The position numbers and the translations under genes are program-made. A model generated the notes under the pieces. That model worked only from the letters and a program-made list of their open reading frames with translations. It was not told where the DNA came from and made no database searches. From positions 3,100,001 through 3,164,000 of the forward strand of contig NW_026570224.1 in NCBI RefSeq assembly GCF_019649055.1: a stretch of DNA of 64,000 nucleotides, read 5' to 3'. This DNA is from Paramacrobiotus metropolitanus (taxonomy: Eukaryota; Tardigrada; Eutardigrada; Parachela; Macrobiotidae). Positions 12,401 through 43,100 of the stretch are shown in pieces (the first letter of the stretch is position 1; each line of letters starts with the position of its first letter).

Positions 12401-14269
12401 GCAGCGGAATGCTCACTACTTGTTTTTTATTTACAGCTGCCATAACCATTTATGGATCAACCACAAAATTGTCGGACAAAACACTGTGCATGACAGCCGA
12501 GCAGGAACTAAACGGAGTCCTTTATCAACAGTATAATGTTCACAGTCTTTATGGATGGAGTCAAGCAAAGGTCACCTACGAGTAGGTTCTCCAATATTTT
12601 GTATACATGTTCATGCTTTTTTGCTATACGTGGCTGTCACATATCTGTTTGAACGTTTTAAAATAAATCTTAAACGTTCTCGTAATTCATGGCCTTTACT
12701 TTGTAGAGCGGCTCAGAGCATTCGTGGTGAACGTTCGTTTGTCTTTTCACGCTCAACATATCCGACCGGCCAACAATACGTTGGACACTGGCTTGGTGAC
12801 AACGCTGCTAATTTCAACGATTTGAAACATTCGATTATTGGTCTACTGGAATACAGTTTGTTCGGATATGCTTATGTACGGGAATACTACAACAACTTAT
12901 TGCAACAATCCTTTTTATTAATATTCCCTTTGGGTATTTGTAGGTTGGATCTGATATTTGTGGATTTTTGACAATACCACAACGTCACTGTGTTCACTCT
13001 GGTCAGCTGCGGGTGCTTTCTATCCCTTTTCGAGAAATCATAATGCTCTGGGTGCCAAGGAACAGGATCCTGGAAATGACCCGGTGGTAGCGAAATTTGC
13101 ACGAGTGGCTCTCACCGAGCGATACCGATTGCTCCCGTATCTGTATACGCTTTTCTATAAAGCGCATGTTTACGGAGATACCGTGTCGAGACCACTTCAT
13201 CATATGTAAGCAATTATTCTCACCGTGTGCTACTTTTTCAAATTTTATGTTTGTTTCTCAAACTTATAGTTACCTACGGATGCCACTTCACTGGAAACCG
13301 ATACGCAGTTTTCTGGGGTGATGCGCTGATGATAAGTCCTATTCTCGACGATGCTTCTTCACGCTCCGTGTATATGCCGCCTTCGGAGTTTTACAATTAT
13401 TACGACGGCACCAGGATCGGTTCACGGCAAGTAAATTTTGCCATTGATCCCGCTTGTTTCAGCACGTCGCCTGAATGCCCTGGCGCTGTTATTGCTCTCC
13501 ACTTGCGCGCTGGTCACATAGTGCCGGTAATGGACCCTTCGACAACAACGGAAGAAAGGTAAAAAACATTTGTTCACATTAGAAGTTTATGTAAATTTTG
13601 TACTGAATATGACAATGCGCATGTAGTCGAAAGAATCCTTTGCGACTGCTAATTGCCACGTCCAGTACATCAGTCAAGTCGTCCGGAGAACTCTTTTGGG
13701 ACGATGGCAAAAGCATCGGTTGGTGTATTTTGGCCTATAACCATCAGGAGTTTTTTTCTTAGCGTAATGCGATGGTTTACGTTTTAGACACCTTCGAAAA
13801 CGGCAACTATTATCACGCACAGTTTACTTATGACAGTGTGACCGTAAGTTGGCTTCCGCACTCTTTTATTGTTCTTCGTACCGCAATATCTCTCGTTACT
13901 ATGTGATACTGTTACAGAAAACGCTGGATTGGACAGTGGTCAAGAATACCATCGATACCGTTCCGATTTTGCAAGAGTTACTTATTTATTCACAACCGCA
14001 ACCCGGTGTGAATTTTGACATTTTTATTAATGGACAGCTCCAAAATAACGCAGCCGTGGCTATGAGCTTCCAGGTAAATCGGCGATAATAATACCAAGTG
14101 TACCGTAGAATCACCAATTGTTCACGTTAGATTTTGGATATACAACTTTAACGTGATTTTGTAGCGTTTATCTGTTTCTCTGCCTTCGGCTTCCGGACAA
14201 TCCATAACGTCATCGTTTCAACTGGAGCTGCGGGAAAGGTGCGTTTGCGACTGCGCTTCTTTTAAATAA
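9491..14269 (+). CDS. Membrane-anchored GH31 alpha-glucosidase (frame-disrupted as assembled)
   Basis: Nineteen exons match the intact neighbour at 16099-20644 almost one for one: 9491-10195, 10261-10403, 10479-10567, 10643-10828, 11041-11153, 11331-11386, 11447-11516, 11592-11723, 11831-11992, 12054-12178, 12239-12372, 12437-12581, 12707-12875, 12944-13205, 13270-13558, 13627-13718, 13788-13843, 13918-14073, 14165-14269. Residues 75-96 form one transmembrane helix, so this is a type II protein. A Pro/Thr stalk, a trefoil (RIDCAPN) and the GH31 barrel follow. Nucleophile (WID|MNEVSSW) and acid/base (HWLGDNA) are present. Compared with the neighbour, exon 14 is one base short (T-run 12965-12969). 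Exon 15 is two bases short (near 13275 and in the T-run near 13310), so the frame breaks and then recovers. Adding three bases makes the total divisible by three, about 1063 codons. The last exon could instead splice to a four-codon end at 14307. Expected role: extracellular hydrolysis of maltose-type alpha-glucosides. Confidence 0.82.
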
Positions 14270-14307
14270 ATGGCTCCTCTAATCACGCAATACTGCAGGC
14301 GTTTGTA

Positions 14308-16098
14308 GCCAACTTACTTGGCAGATAAAGTTAACCAAATAAATAGATAAACATAATGATTATTTAAATTCACCCCTTATACGTACTAACAGCACATTTA
14401 GTTAGTCCTTTGAGCTGAAAATTCGACTGAGAGTGATGTGCTCGTATAAATACAAGTCTTGGCTTAAACTAAACAAGCTCTACGCACTTGTATCTATTGG
14501 TAAACAACTTTAACCTTGAAATTCAGGTCTACGGCATAATTATCACCACAGCGCAGACAGTTAAGACTCATCGTGTCATCATCGGAAAATACCGTCGCAA
14601 GAAGGAAGCAAAGTGACGTGATGTGATTAATTTGTGATTTGTAAAATGCATTTTATTTGAATTTGTGGTGCAACTGCAACTACGGATAATGGTGAAATGT
14701 TGCCAGTCACAGTAAAAATTGTTGTGTACCTGTATATACAGAGTTCTATCATTTTTGTATTCGGCTTTAGTTAATTGTTCGTAACCGTTCTTTTCCCTTT
14801 ATACTTTTTGTTGCGTTCTGGTTTACGAAAGCGATAAAAAGGAAAAGAAATGTACACTTGGTTACTATACTGGGATTATCGATGCCTCGACTTCAACATG
14901 CCATTTAATTTTGGCAGGTTTCAAGAATTAATAATTTTTATGATGAAATAATATATGATAAGTTTCATAATTTAAAATTCTGGCACACAGCAAAAAACCG
15001 CATAAATGACAGACTACCGATACTCGTCATTGGCTGTAAGGTTTTCTATGCTATACTTCGTATACGGTAAAATAATAATTTTTTATGATACACTGCATAA
15101 TATGAGGTGTTGTTGACGCTTAGAAAAGATACCACTATTGCAACCCACTTGTTGTTGTTGTAATGCTAAATTTGTGCAGCACAAACATCTGTTCGAATTT
15201 CCTAGCATCTCCGACAAACATTCAATAGCAGTTTTTACCGGCATCCACGATCCGAGATTGTTGTGAATTTTAACATACTCGTTCTGCAATATTTTCATAA
15301 GTTACGGTCCACCTTGGTTACGAACTTACGGTATCACAGCGGTAACTGCTGTAGGGTATTTGCGCCAAAATGAGCAAACCCAGTAAGCAAGTAACTGCAC
15401 GTGGTTTATGTCTCATGACAAAAGTGTTTTTGTTGGAGACAGTATGATGACTATGCTGGTTGGTTTGTAAACTTAGTATCCCAGCGTTAAAACTGATTTC
15501 CATTTTGCTATGTTCTTGCGAAGTGTTCAAAGACTAACAATAGTTGCGCCAGTCTTAATTAGAACCATTTTTCTTGTACTTTATTTAAACTGAAATCCAC
15601 GACTTGAATGCAACAGTTTTATGATTATGATATCATAATCATTATACTTATATGGTATTTATCCGTGTTGTATTTTTGCAAGTTTAGGAGTACAGAACGC
15701 GCTCACGGCAGTTGTTATTTTCTAGCGCACCATATTAACACAACTGCACTGTTTTGTTGCACTGACATTTTGAAAATTTCGGAATAATTACGTACTACGT
15801 ATATTATGGAAGTGCTGATTATATCTCTTAAGTAGCATATCAGTCGGAAGTATCGACAGTACAAACGGACTCTCTTTTGATTAATTTTTGAAGCAACAGT
15901 TAACTTGGATTTGCTACCTTAGCTAACTTTAAGCTAACTTGGTTAACTTGGCTTCGTTTATTTGTAAACACATACGATGTAATTGGATACATACAGATAC
16001 GCCGTGTTGGCATACCATATTATTCTGTTTTGGCGGATAATATTAATGACCGCATAAACTGGGGAAATCGCGCATACATCGCACATCAATTAGTCAAG
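14308..16098. other. Long intergenic region between GH31 genes 2 and 3
   Basis: I find no exon. The left end is AT-rich, with AATAAA-like sites that could end gene 2. A 22-bp perfect palindrome lies at 15621-15642. The open frames on the minus strand around 15083-15530 have no recognisable protein character. Confidence 0.45.
15621..15642. repeat. 22-bp perfect palindrome
   Basis: ATGATTATGAT is followed at once by its exact reverse complement. In AT-rich DNA this could be chance, or it could be a cruciform or a binding site. Confidence 0.6.
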
Positions 16099-20644
<4,546 letters not shown>

Positions 20645-21547
20645 TCGAAGGAAGGACACTTACAAGAGATAACGATCACACAAGTGTATTTAAAACTATA
20701 AATCAAAGCTCTGTTCGAAAGGTCATCTAGATGAATAATTGAATCTGTGTTACGATTGCATATTTTGCTGACCAAACTCAAAACCCGTTAATATGTTTTC
20801 TGATCTCTTGATTTTGATAATTAGGAACACCGACTCATTTTGTCCAAAACGAAATAAAACTCCATCACCCGCGATGTATTTCATTACAATTATTTTGCTG
20901 TTGTGTTTTCGTTGTGATTGCAATGCAACGGTATAAGTTATTTGAAATTTTGAATCACAGAGATGTGAACTTTTTATATGAATTACAATTCAGATTCACG
21001 CAAACCAACACCTTCAAAAGCGAACCTGTTGCTAAATCGCGCTCTAATTTTGCAGTTTCCCACAGCGCTAGCAAAGGACATCTTGCATATGTAAGTGCAA
21101 TTGTTCTCACTGTCTCAGCAGATATAAAATGATCCTATATTAAGTATACTGATAAGAAATATGTTTATCGCTGAGAGTAAATTAATCTTCGGTAATCATA
21201 ATCAAATTTCTCAACATTGCATCAATGAAAACGACAATGCCGAAAAGCATAATACAGTGATAACACTATGGAAGGTTTGTAAAACCTGATAAGAAAATAT
21301 AGAAAGTGAAGAAGCGTCTCATCATATTTTCGTCAATTCCGTAATTATTAAGCATTTTGTAGTATGTGTTCCTTAACGCAATGAACTCGGCAAAATTGCC
21401 GTTGTTGGTCAAGATTTGTATGGTAGCATACTACACTCAGCTATCATAATATTTTAGGCAGTTTCGTGCATATCTGTTCTTTTTTCAAATTCTGTGAAGC
21501 ATAAAGTAAAACTGCTTGCAAATTATAAAAGGCAGACAGCGTTAAAC
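20645..21547. other. Intergenic region between GH31 genes 3 and 4
   Basis: AATAAA at 20853-20858 is a likely poly(A) signal for gene 3. The rest is AT-rich with no exon I can support, and it must hold the promoter of gene 4. Confidence 0.5.
20853..20858 (+). terminator. Poly(A) signal of GH31 gene 3
   Basis: AATAAA lies 209 nt after the stop codon at 20644, in an AT-rich flank. Confidence 0.5.
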
Positions 21548-35632
<14,085 letters not shown>

Positions 35633-36357
35633 TGGGAACTCAACTCAGCATGAAGCACAAAAGCAAAAATGATATTTATTGCTGTTATTCAGAAGTTTCT
35701 CCTTGCTATGAAACTGCAAAACGACTATTACAAGACTTCAACCGGTTAGATTTTTTAATATTTTGTTATGCGTGGGGTTTGGTGGAAATGGGTTTATGAT
35801 TCAAGTATTTGTGCCACTATAATTATGTAATCTTCGATGCATTTACATCCCGGTACAGACTTGTGACAATCACTCTTCACAACGAGTTTTATTCCTGTAT
35901 AATTAATTAAACAAATGCAAAAATTAAAATTCAGACTAAAACAGAGAAGGCGTCCGATTCAGTGTTACGAGACGGTATACCAGTATACAAAAAATTTTAC
36001 GAGCTGAATAGTACATTTTCATTTTGAAAATGAAAATGTACTATTCAACTCGTAAAATTTTTTCGACAACATTTACTGCACTTCCACCTGTGCCATAGTT
36101 CTTACGATACGAGAAAGCTGACAAAATAAAAAGGCACGCATAACATTTTGAGAAGCAACTAACACACACAGTCTAAAAACAACCAATGAGCATGCCGAAT
36201 CGATGCAAAGGACAAAATATGTGTGATACACTCTATTTGTCCTGGACAACCTGCCCGTGATTACCCGGCGTGATGGTAATCCTCTTATATAACGAACACG
36301 TACTGCTTCGAAATTCTAAATTTAACTCTGATCAGTACTATTCGTCCAGTTACGCAC
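35633..36357. other. Intergenic region after the GH31 array
   Basis: There is no coding exon on either strand. It contains a long near-perfect hairpin at 35989-36063. The gene on the left runs rightward and the LEA-like sequences on the right run leftward, so this is a convergent interval. Confidence 0.5.
35989..36063. repeat. 75-nt hairpin with 37-nt arms
   Basis: The left arm (35989-36025) and right arm (36027-36063) are reverse complements with one mismatch (C at 36004 against A at 36048) around a single G. An inverted repeat this long with almost no loop is far beyond chance. It may be a palindromic mobile-element end or a small-RNA precursor. Confidence 0.85.
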
Positions 36358-36527
36358 CTATCGGCATCCTTCGCTTCTTTAAATTTTTTATTTGCAATCC
36401 GTCTAGCCTCGTCGAGAGTATCAGAAGCTTTTTCTGTTACTTCATCCCAGCCATCAGTGACAGCATCCTTCATCTCTTCATACTTCTTTTCGGCTTCTCG
36501 CCATTGTTTCTGAGCTCCGGTAAATGT
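36358..36527 (-). pseudogene. Isolated LEA-like exon or gene remnant
   Basis: On the minus strand, 170 nt between a CATAG acceptor and a GTGCGT donor encode an Ala/Lys/Glu-rich amphipathic stretch (KQWREAEKKYEEMKDAV, DEVTEKASDTLDEARR) like the LEA-like gene 0.7 kb upstream. It has no start codon context and no downstream exon that I can find. It could be an alternative 3' exon of that gene, spliced from near its end, or a fragment of a duplicate. The similarity in composition and spacing is seen; the relationship is inferred. Confidence 0.5.
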
Positions 36528-37214
36528 CTATGAAAAGAAGCAATGATATTGAGCACTTCCTTATAATACTGAATCATTCTTTAATTAATCCTAAGGGCTA
36601 GCGTAACGTGGGTTTAAAATTTTTGCCGGTTACTGTAATCATCGGCCATCCAGTTATGCATGCTGTGATGCTAATGATGATTTATATTGATTTCAGTCGT
36701 ACAGTACGATATCTATGAAATTCAGCTAACGCAATCGTCTGTAGTTCCGTTTCGCATTATACGTGTCGTTCCCATTAGAAGTAGAACAACGTCATTTTTC
36801 AAATCAGAAGTACAAGAATATAGCATAAAGTACGGCATATATATTCTGGGTTTGCGTTCTTATTGCATCAAGCGAAAACGGAATGCGCCATATTCACACC
36901 AAACGACACTCAGCAGGAAGTTATTTTGGAGGAAGCAATATTTAACAAAGGAACTTTCATGCATTAAAAACAAAAACGGAACAACGACGAGGCACTTACG
37001 TAAAATCAGTTAAAACGTTAAAAACAAAAATTGGAGATTCTTCATAAACCACTGATCGTGTTAGTGCGAACTGCACATAGCACAATCACAAGTATGCATT
37101 TTAAACTTGACAACGGACGAGATTCAACAAACACCCATTACCCTTTCTGTGGCAGTTAACGCCACTGAGATAAAAGAAACGAAAACAAAACCTGTCAACA
37201 CATATTGGCCATGT
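36528..37214. other. Non-coding interval downstream of the LEA-like gene
   Basis: No exon supported. On the minus strand it would be the 3' flank of the LEA-like gene, or an intron if the exon at 36358-36527 belongs to it. Confidence 0.4.
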
Positions 37215-37880
37215 TTACGCCGCCGTCACTACTTTCTTCGCTGCCTCAACCACCTTGTCCTTAACGTCGCCCATCATCTCCACCGTGGCATCCTTCAAAT
37301 GTTCCAGATTCTCCGGAGCATGCTCCCACGTCTGAGTAGCCGCGTCTTTCATTTCTCCCGCTTTAACTTTGGCGTATGTCGCCGCTTCAGCCAACTTTTC
37401 TCCCGCAGCATCCTTCAGAACCGATGCCTTATCCCGTGTAAATTCAGCAGCATCAGCCAGCTTCTCTCCAGCCACATCCTTAAAATGTCCTGCCTCTTCA
37501 ACAATCTTATCCTTAGCATACCCTGCTGCACCTCCCGCTGCCACACGGGCCTCGGAGAACTTCTCGGCAGCAATTTTACTAGCTGCATCCATCGTCTGAC
37601 TGGCAGCATCAGCGAATTCTTTGGCTTTCTCAGCAGCTGCCTCTTTCACATCGTGAGCGACATGTTGGGCCTGTGTCCAACGCTCTTTCGCAGTTTCCTC
37701 AGCTACTTCTTTAACCGTCCCGAGTTTATCTTTGGCTATTGTGTAGGCCTGACCAGCAATATCCTGTACGTCCTCATAAATGTCAGCTGCAGCATCTTTG
37801 ATGTCGTCTACGGCTTTCTGCCAGCAGAATCCGCTGGCGACCAGGGCAAGAGCAAGTAAACATTGAGCAGTCAGCTTCAT
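37215..37880 (-). CDS. Secreted LEA-like (group 3 type) repeat protein
   Basis: A single uninterrupted exon encodes 221 aa. Residues 1-19 (MKLTAQCLLALALVASGFC) are a typical signal peptide, so the mature protein should enter the secretory pathway. The rest is almost free of hydrophobic clusters. It is built of loosely repeated 11-residue units rich in Ala, Lys, Glu and Asp (for example KDAAGEKLAEAATYAK and KDVAGEKLADAAEF), predicted to be disordered or amphipathic helix. This matches group 3 LEA-like proteins of desiccation-tolerant animals, which protect proteins and membranes during water loss. Apolipoprotein-like or other helical repeat proteins are the main alternative. The start is the first ATG and the only one that yields the signal peptide. 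No intron is needed. Confidence 0.8.
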   Translation of the reverse strand: MKLTAQCLLALALVASGFCWQKAVDDIKDAAADIYEDVQDIAGQAYTIAKDKLGTVKEVAEETAKERWTQAQHVAHDVKEAAAEKAKEFADAASQTMDAASKIAAEKFSEARVAAGGAAGYAKDKIVEEAGHFKDVAGEKLADAAEFTRDKASVLKDAAGEKLAEAATYAKVKAGEMKDAATQTWEHAPENLEHLKDATVEMMGDVKDKVVEAAKKVVTAA

Positions 37881-40195
37881 GATTCCAAAATGACCGAAGC
37901 CACAAAGCAGTGAACGGGGCGAGAATATTTGCTCGAGCGCGATCTATGTCCAAAACAATACGAAGCACGGATTCAGATTCCAGATTTTAGAAATACGGGA
38001 GCATTAGTTCCTAAGCTGCGTCAGAATCACGGATCCGAGTGAGCGACCATTCAGTTAGAAACAAATACTAATCATATTCCCTGTTGCAATTGTCGGTAAA
38101 CAAAGTCTGAAAAAATTTCTGTAAATTGTAGTAACTGTGTCTAGCATGAACTTAACAGTGAAAGGGAGTTAATCGGTAGTTGAAGATGAAGAAATCCTAA
38201 GTCAACTTCTTATTACTCACAATGTTTTGGTTTTTTATGTGGGGAAATGCCGTGAGACGCGAAGTGTATGGAGATTCTGTATAATCTTACAGGTTACTAT
38301 TCAGTTTACGCTAAAGTTTGACTCAACCTGATATGTCTTTTCGTAAATTGTGCGTGTTATGTTCGACACCCTGTGTACCATAGTGTACAGTATCATGATC
38401 GACTGTGTGAAGTGCGAAGTTTGAACCGTATGATGCCGTTAGGCGCACAGCTTTGTCGTCAAAAACGATTTTGGACTTCCGGTCGGATGGTGGTTGGTGA
38501 CACGCAGTATATGGTGTGCGTTGAGTTTTATTGAATTTCGGTAAGAAAGTGTTCGAGACATTTCTCCCGTTGTTTTTTATCATATTCATATTATTATCAT
38601 TTGCCACGAGCTGGCAATACAAAAAGCAGCAGCAGCGCCAATCGTACGAATACTACAACTCGTGAATATTATTATTATAATATTAATATTAATAATATTA
38701 ATAATTTCTAATGTTTGACTCCCTTGCCCAGATATGCACGTGCGCTTATTTTAGAAATGCACTGTCAACAGTTTTATATCCGTACCCGCCACTTTGCTAA
38801 GAAATGTATTTTTATTGGCGTTTTTGGCACTCACGATTTCTGAGCAAAGTGCAACGCGAATACGCCGAATAGTCGATAAAAATTAAAACGAGAGCCGAGA
38901 GAAATGCAGTCACCGAACTTATACCGGCAGTGTTGCATGTAACGCGGCTCTGTCAAAGTTTACCTAACAATAAGCGGGATTTCTGCAAACGTGCGCAGTT
39001 TTATTGACTTATGACAACATGGGTTTTGGAAATCCGCTGTTCCTATCGAATTTGCCGAGAATTATTTCAGTAGCGGAAACCAGGTCCAACTGCAAAGGTT
39101 CAAGAATCAAGACAATAAAAACAGCCGGTTGCAAAACTTGCAGTTTTGCAAAGCAGCTTATCTACGACTGCTCCCAGTTTTCATACTTTCATAGATTTTT
39201 CGCTGGCAGTTGGCAAACAATAATCCGCAAGCAAAAACTGGAAGCAGAGAATACAAATAGGGTATTGTTGACTTATGCAGGGCAGGTATGAACATGACAA
39301 TAAATTCTCCGCCTGGTAAATTGGTAATCGATTTCCGCTGGGTAAGCAAAAGCCAGAAACCATTATACATTTACCGGAAATGGCGTGGTACGCACTAGCC
39401 TCTTACATTCACTTCAAGTTCAAGATCGGCATCATGCGAATGATGCGATACGTTTCTACCACTCTGCACCTGTTCTTAATTTTATGCCTCTTTTTAATGA
39501 TCTCATAGCATTGTGTGATCTTTGTTTGCATTTGAGAATTGATGTAGGCTCTGTACGTTTGCCGCCCATTATCGCATATTCACATGAACGGCATGACAAC
39601 GCCAGTACTAAACCGCCAGTTTACTACGAATGCCCAGTATTGCCCATAATGTGTACAGATAGCTCTTTTGTGTTTTTTATGACTACAGCGCAAACCTGGC
39701 GCGACAGTTCCTCATAAAGGCACGCTTTTGTGGTTTGTGGTTGCAGTTTTTGGTCAGTCACTCACAAATCACATAGCGAAATTTTATCTACGTTAGATAT
39801 TTTTTTCTGGCGGCTTTCCGTGTACTTATCGGTTGTTTGAGCCGTGTGAGTCCTTTGTTGTATAGGCTGCTGGTCAAAATAGTGATCTGCAAAGCCTGGC
39901 TTCCATTGTCCGTGGTCGATCCTGCATTCCATTTTAGCTGTTCCAGGATTTAGATCACTGCGAATCGGCAACCTAACAGCCGGAATCGGTCGACTAGAAC
40001 AAGGGCTGGGCACGCCTTCCTGCACTAGCGCAATATCATCTGAATGAGTTCCCAGTTGAGCATTCTTCTGGCCGGAAAGTTGGAAACTGCTGAGAAAACA
40101 CTTCCAGTTCGAAAGCGTCCAGTGGAGAGAGCCGCAGCGTGTCTAGATTTCGCAATCAAAGACAAGAATCTTTCGTTAACATCAAGGTCGAATCC
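37881..40195. other. Intergenic region between the LEA-like and ABC genes
   Basis: The two genes diverge from this 2.3-kb interval, so it holds both promoters. I see no coding exon. An ATT/AAT-rich low-complexity stretch lies at 38664-38710. The open frames here (for example 39385-39717) lack recognisable motifs. Confidence 0.45.
38664..38710. repeat. AAT/ATT low-complexity repeat
   Basis: Nearly pure A/T made of ATT and AAT units, including self-complementary stretches. Confidence 0.7.
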
Positions 40196-43100
40196 ATGAC
40201 TTCCATAGGTAAAAACGCCCTTTCGTATTCATTTAATATTTCTAAATGTTGCAGACAGCAGAAGTATATTCCAATTTGAATAAGTTTATGTGCATTTAGA
40301 GATTGGGCATTAATTTACATACCCATAATTTTTTTATATACAATATTATGTATTTTTATGTATTATTATTATGTACAATATTTTATGTACAGTATTTTTT
40401 ATGTACAATTTTTTATGTACAATATATTTTTTTATGTACAATATTATTATTGTACTATAATTTCGATTTTTTGTGCGATCGTTGACAGTCGCGGCTGACT
40501 GCATCACAAAGCTAGAATAATGGCGATTTTCATGATCGCGACGTTTAGGGAATAATAGGATGCAAGTCTTAAAGAGTTAGAGTGGTAGAATGATTTCATA
40601 AGTTGGTTATTATGTTACTAGTTAGTAGCTACTACGTTAGCTCCTGTAGTCCATTTCATAGCGTCTTCGCCCATTATTATGCAATACCATACTTCTGCGG
40701 TGTTTACTTGCTCCGCAATTTTTAGACAACGGCGCTTTCGATCCCTCGGAGGATGTGGTTCATTATGGGAAAGGCACAGCTGTAACTGTCACGCGGCATC
40801 ACTTCACACCACACGAAAACGGAAAAGCAATCGCCGGTGTAACCGATCCGCCTGATAAAACGGCGGAAGAAAAACTTAAGGATGACGGAAAGGGAAAAGA
40901 CAAACCTCAGCAAGTCGGAATCTTTCAAATTGTACGTTTTCTTTTTCCGTGTTATTTGTGTTAGGGAGAATCGAAAATGCGGAATATGCTCATCGTATCA
41001 TACAAACTACTTTGTAGTAATTTTTAAGCGTCCAGAAGCCCTACTTGCAAATATACAATATCGAGGCATCAGGTAACACTAGTGCTACGTGATGCCTCGA
41101 CAGTATATATATATATATATAACGCTACGCTAACCATAAGTAGTGTTATACTGTTAGGACAAATATTTAAAGCATTCTCACGATTTCGGTAATTGTCTGC
41201 TATTTGCTCGTGATTTAAAGTGATAAAAGTAGGTAAAATATCATGCGCTTATTTATACAGTTTGCAACAGCTTTCGTATTTGCAGTTTCGGTTTGCCGAC
41301 AAAATCGATGTACTTTTTATGACAATTGGATCGATTGCAGCTTTGGTATGCGGATTATGCCTTCCCATAATGGTAAGAATTTGTAAACAAAAACTGATCA
41401 TACAACACTGATAATACAGTACCATACTGCGGTGGATATTATTAGTAATTAATGGAAAAACAATCTGCATTTGTAGATCATCGTTTTGGGTGATATGACC
41501 AACTCCTTTCTTAACAATGATCGCATCAATTTGATGGCCCAAGCTGCATCCGCACAAGCAAGTACGGCCGCATCCGCCGGTATCAACACAAATTATTTCA
41601 ATCAGACTGGCGATCTTGAAGAATCTATGAAAACATTTTCCTATTATTATATCGGCATTGGCGTTGCTGTTTTGATATCTGGGTACATGATGGTGGCTTT
41701 CTGGGTCTGGGCGTCTGCGCGGCAGACCCATAAAATCCGATTGGCTTTTTATCGTGCCATTCTCCGTCAGGATGTTGGCTGGTACGACGTAAACAATCCC
41801 GGCGAACTGGCTACACGACTTGCAGAGTAAGAGTTACTGCTGGCTTGGGACTGATTGGTACCGTTGTTTTGTGCGTTTTTATTTCTGCATATTGTAATTG
41901 CAAATTTTATGTTGTTTTGTCCATTTACAATTGATTTTCTGCTAACTGCAGCGATCTTAGCAAAATTCAGGCTGGAATAGGGGACAAGATGGGTCTTTTC
42001 GTCATGGGAATGGCCTCCTTCGTTGCTGGTTTTGTTATTGGATTTATCAAAGGATGGGAATTGACGCTTGTCATTCTTGCCTTTACACCTCTGCTGGCTG
42101 CTTGTGGATCTACGTTAGTTAAGGTAAAGTGAAATTAATTCTGCCTCTGTAAAGGTCACCCCAGTTATCGAATCTAACCTTTAAACTTGTATTCATTAGC
42201 TCACCACAGCGCTGAGCTCCCAAGAATCAAAGGCCTACGCAAAAGCTGGTGCAATAGCGGAAGAAGCCCTGTCATCCATTAGGACCATTGCTGCACTGGG
42301 AGCTGAGAACCGGACAGTGGTCAAATATACCAGAAACCTGGATGAAGCCAAGCGTGTGGGAATTAGAAAAGGCATCACTTTTGGACTGGGCATGGGCGTA
42401 ACGTGGCTTGTCATTTACGTCGCGTATTGTGTGGCGTTTTGGTACGGTGCCAAGTTGGTTCGGGAGTCACTACAGAGTGGGCAAATACCACCGCGATATG
42501 ATGGCGGCACTGTTTTAATGGTACCGTTGCTTTTATTTTTATCCTGTTCGTGTGTTTGTTATTTCCAAGTTATTAATACAGTTATCATTACTGTATGCTT
42601 TTTTTTAACAGGTATTTTTTGCTGTTCTGATTGGTGCAATGTCGTTGGGCAACGCTGCACCCAGTCTAAACGAGCTTTCAACAGCACGCGGAGCGGCGTT
42701 TTTTGTCTTCCAAGTAATTGACCGGCAACCTCCAGTCGATACTATTTCTACTGCTGGGCAGATGCCAGTTCCAGTGCTCGGCAGAATCAGATTTAAGGAT
42801 GTTGCGTTCTCTTATCCTTCTCGCAAGGACGTCCAGATACTTCGGAGACTAAACATCGGGATTGAAGAGGGACAAACTGTGGCACTGGTTGGCCCGTCCG
42901 GGTAAACACTTTACAAACCGTAGTTGGAAAACGCTAGCTAGCTAGTGGAAGTTCGCTTCAAATGTGTGTTCCGTTGTTTCACATTACTCCATCCCAAATT
43001 AACAACTTTTTTGACGGTGGACTTGATGATTCGTATCGCTTAGTATGGTTATTGCCATCTTTGCAGGTGCGGTAAATCAACCACAATTCAACTGCTCCAA

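Noticed and set aside
36270-36533. Plus-strand 87-aa frame
   Set aside because: It is the complement of the LEA-like exon on the minus strand, which has the more protein-like composition.
37107-37859. 250-aa plus-strand open frame opposite the LEA-like gene
   Set aside because: It is the Ser/Leu/Cys-rich antisense shadow of the alanine/lysine-rich LEA-like repeats.
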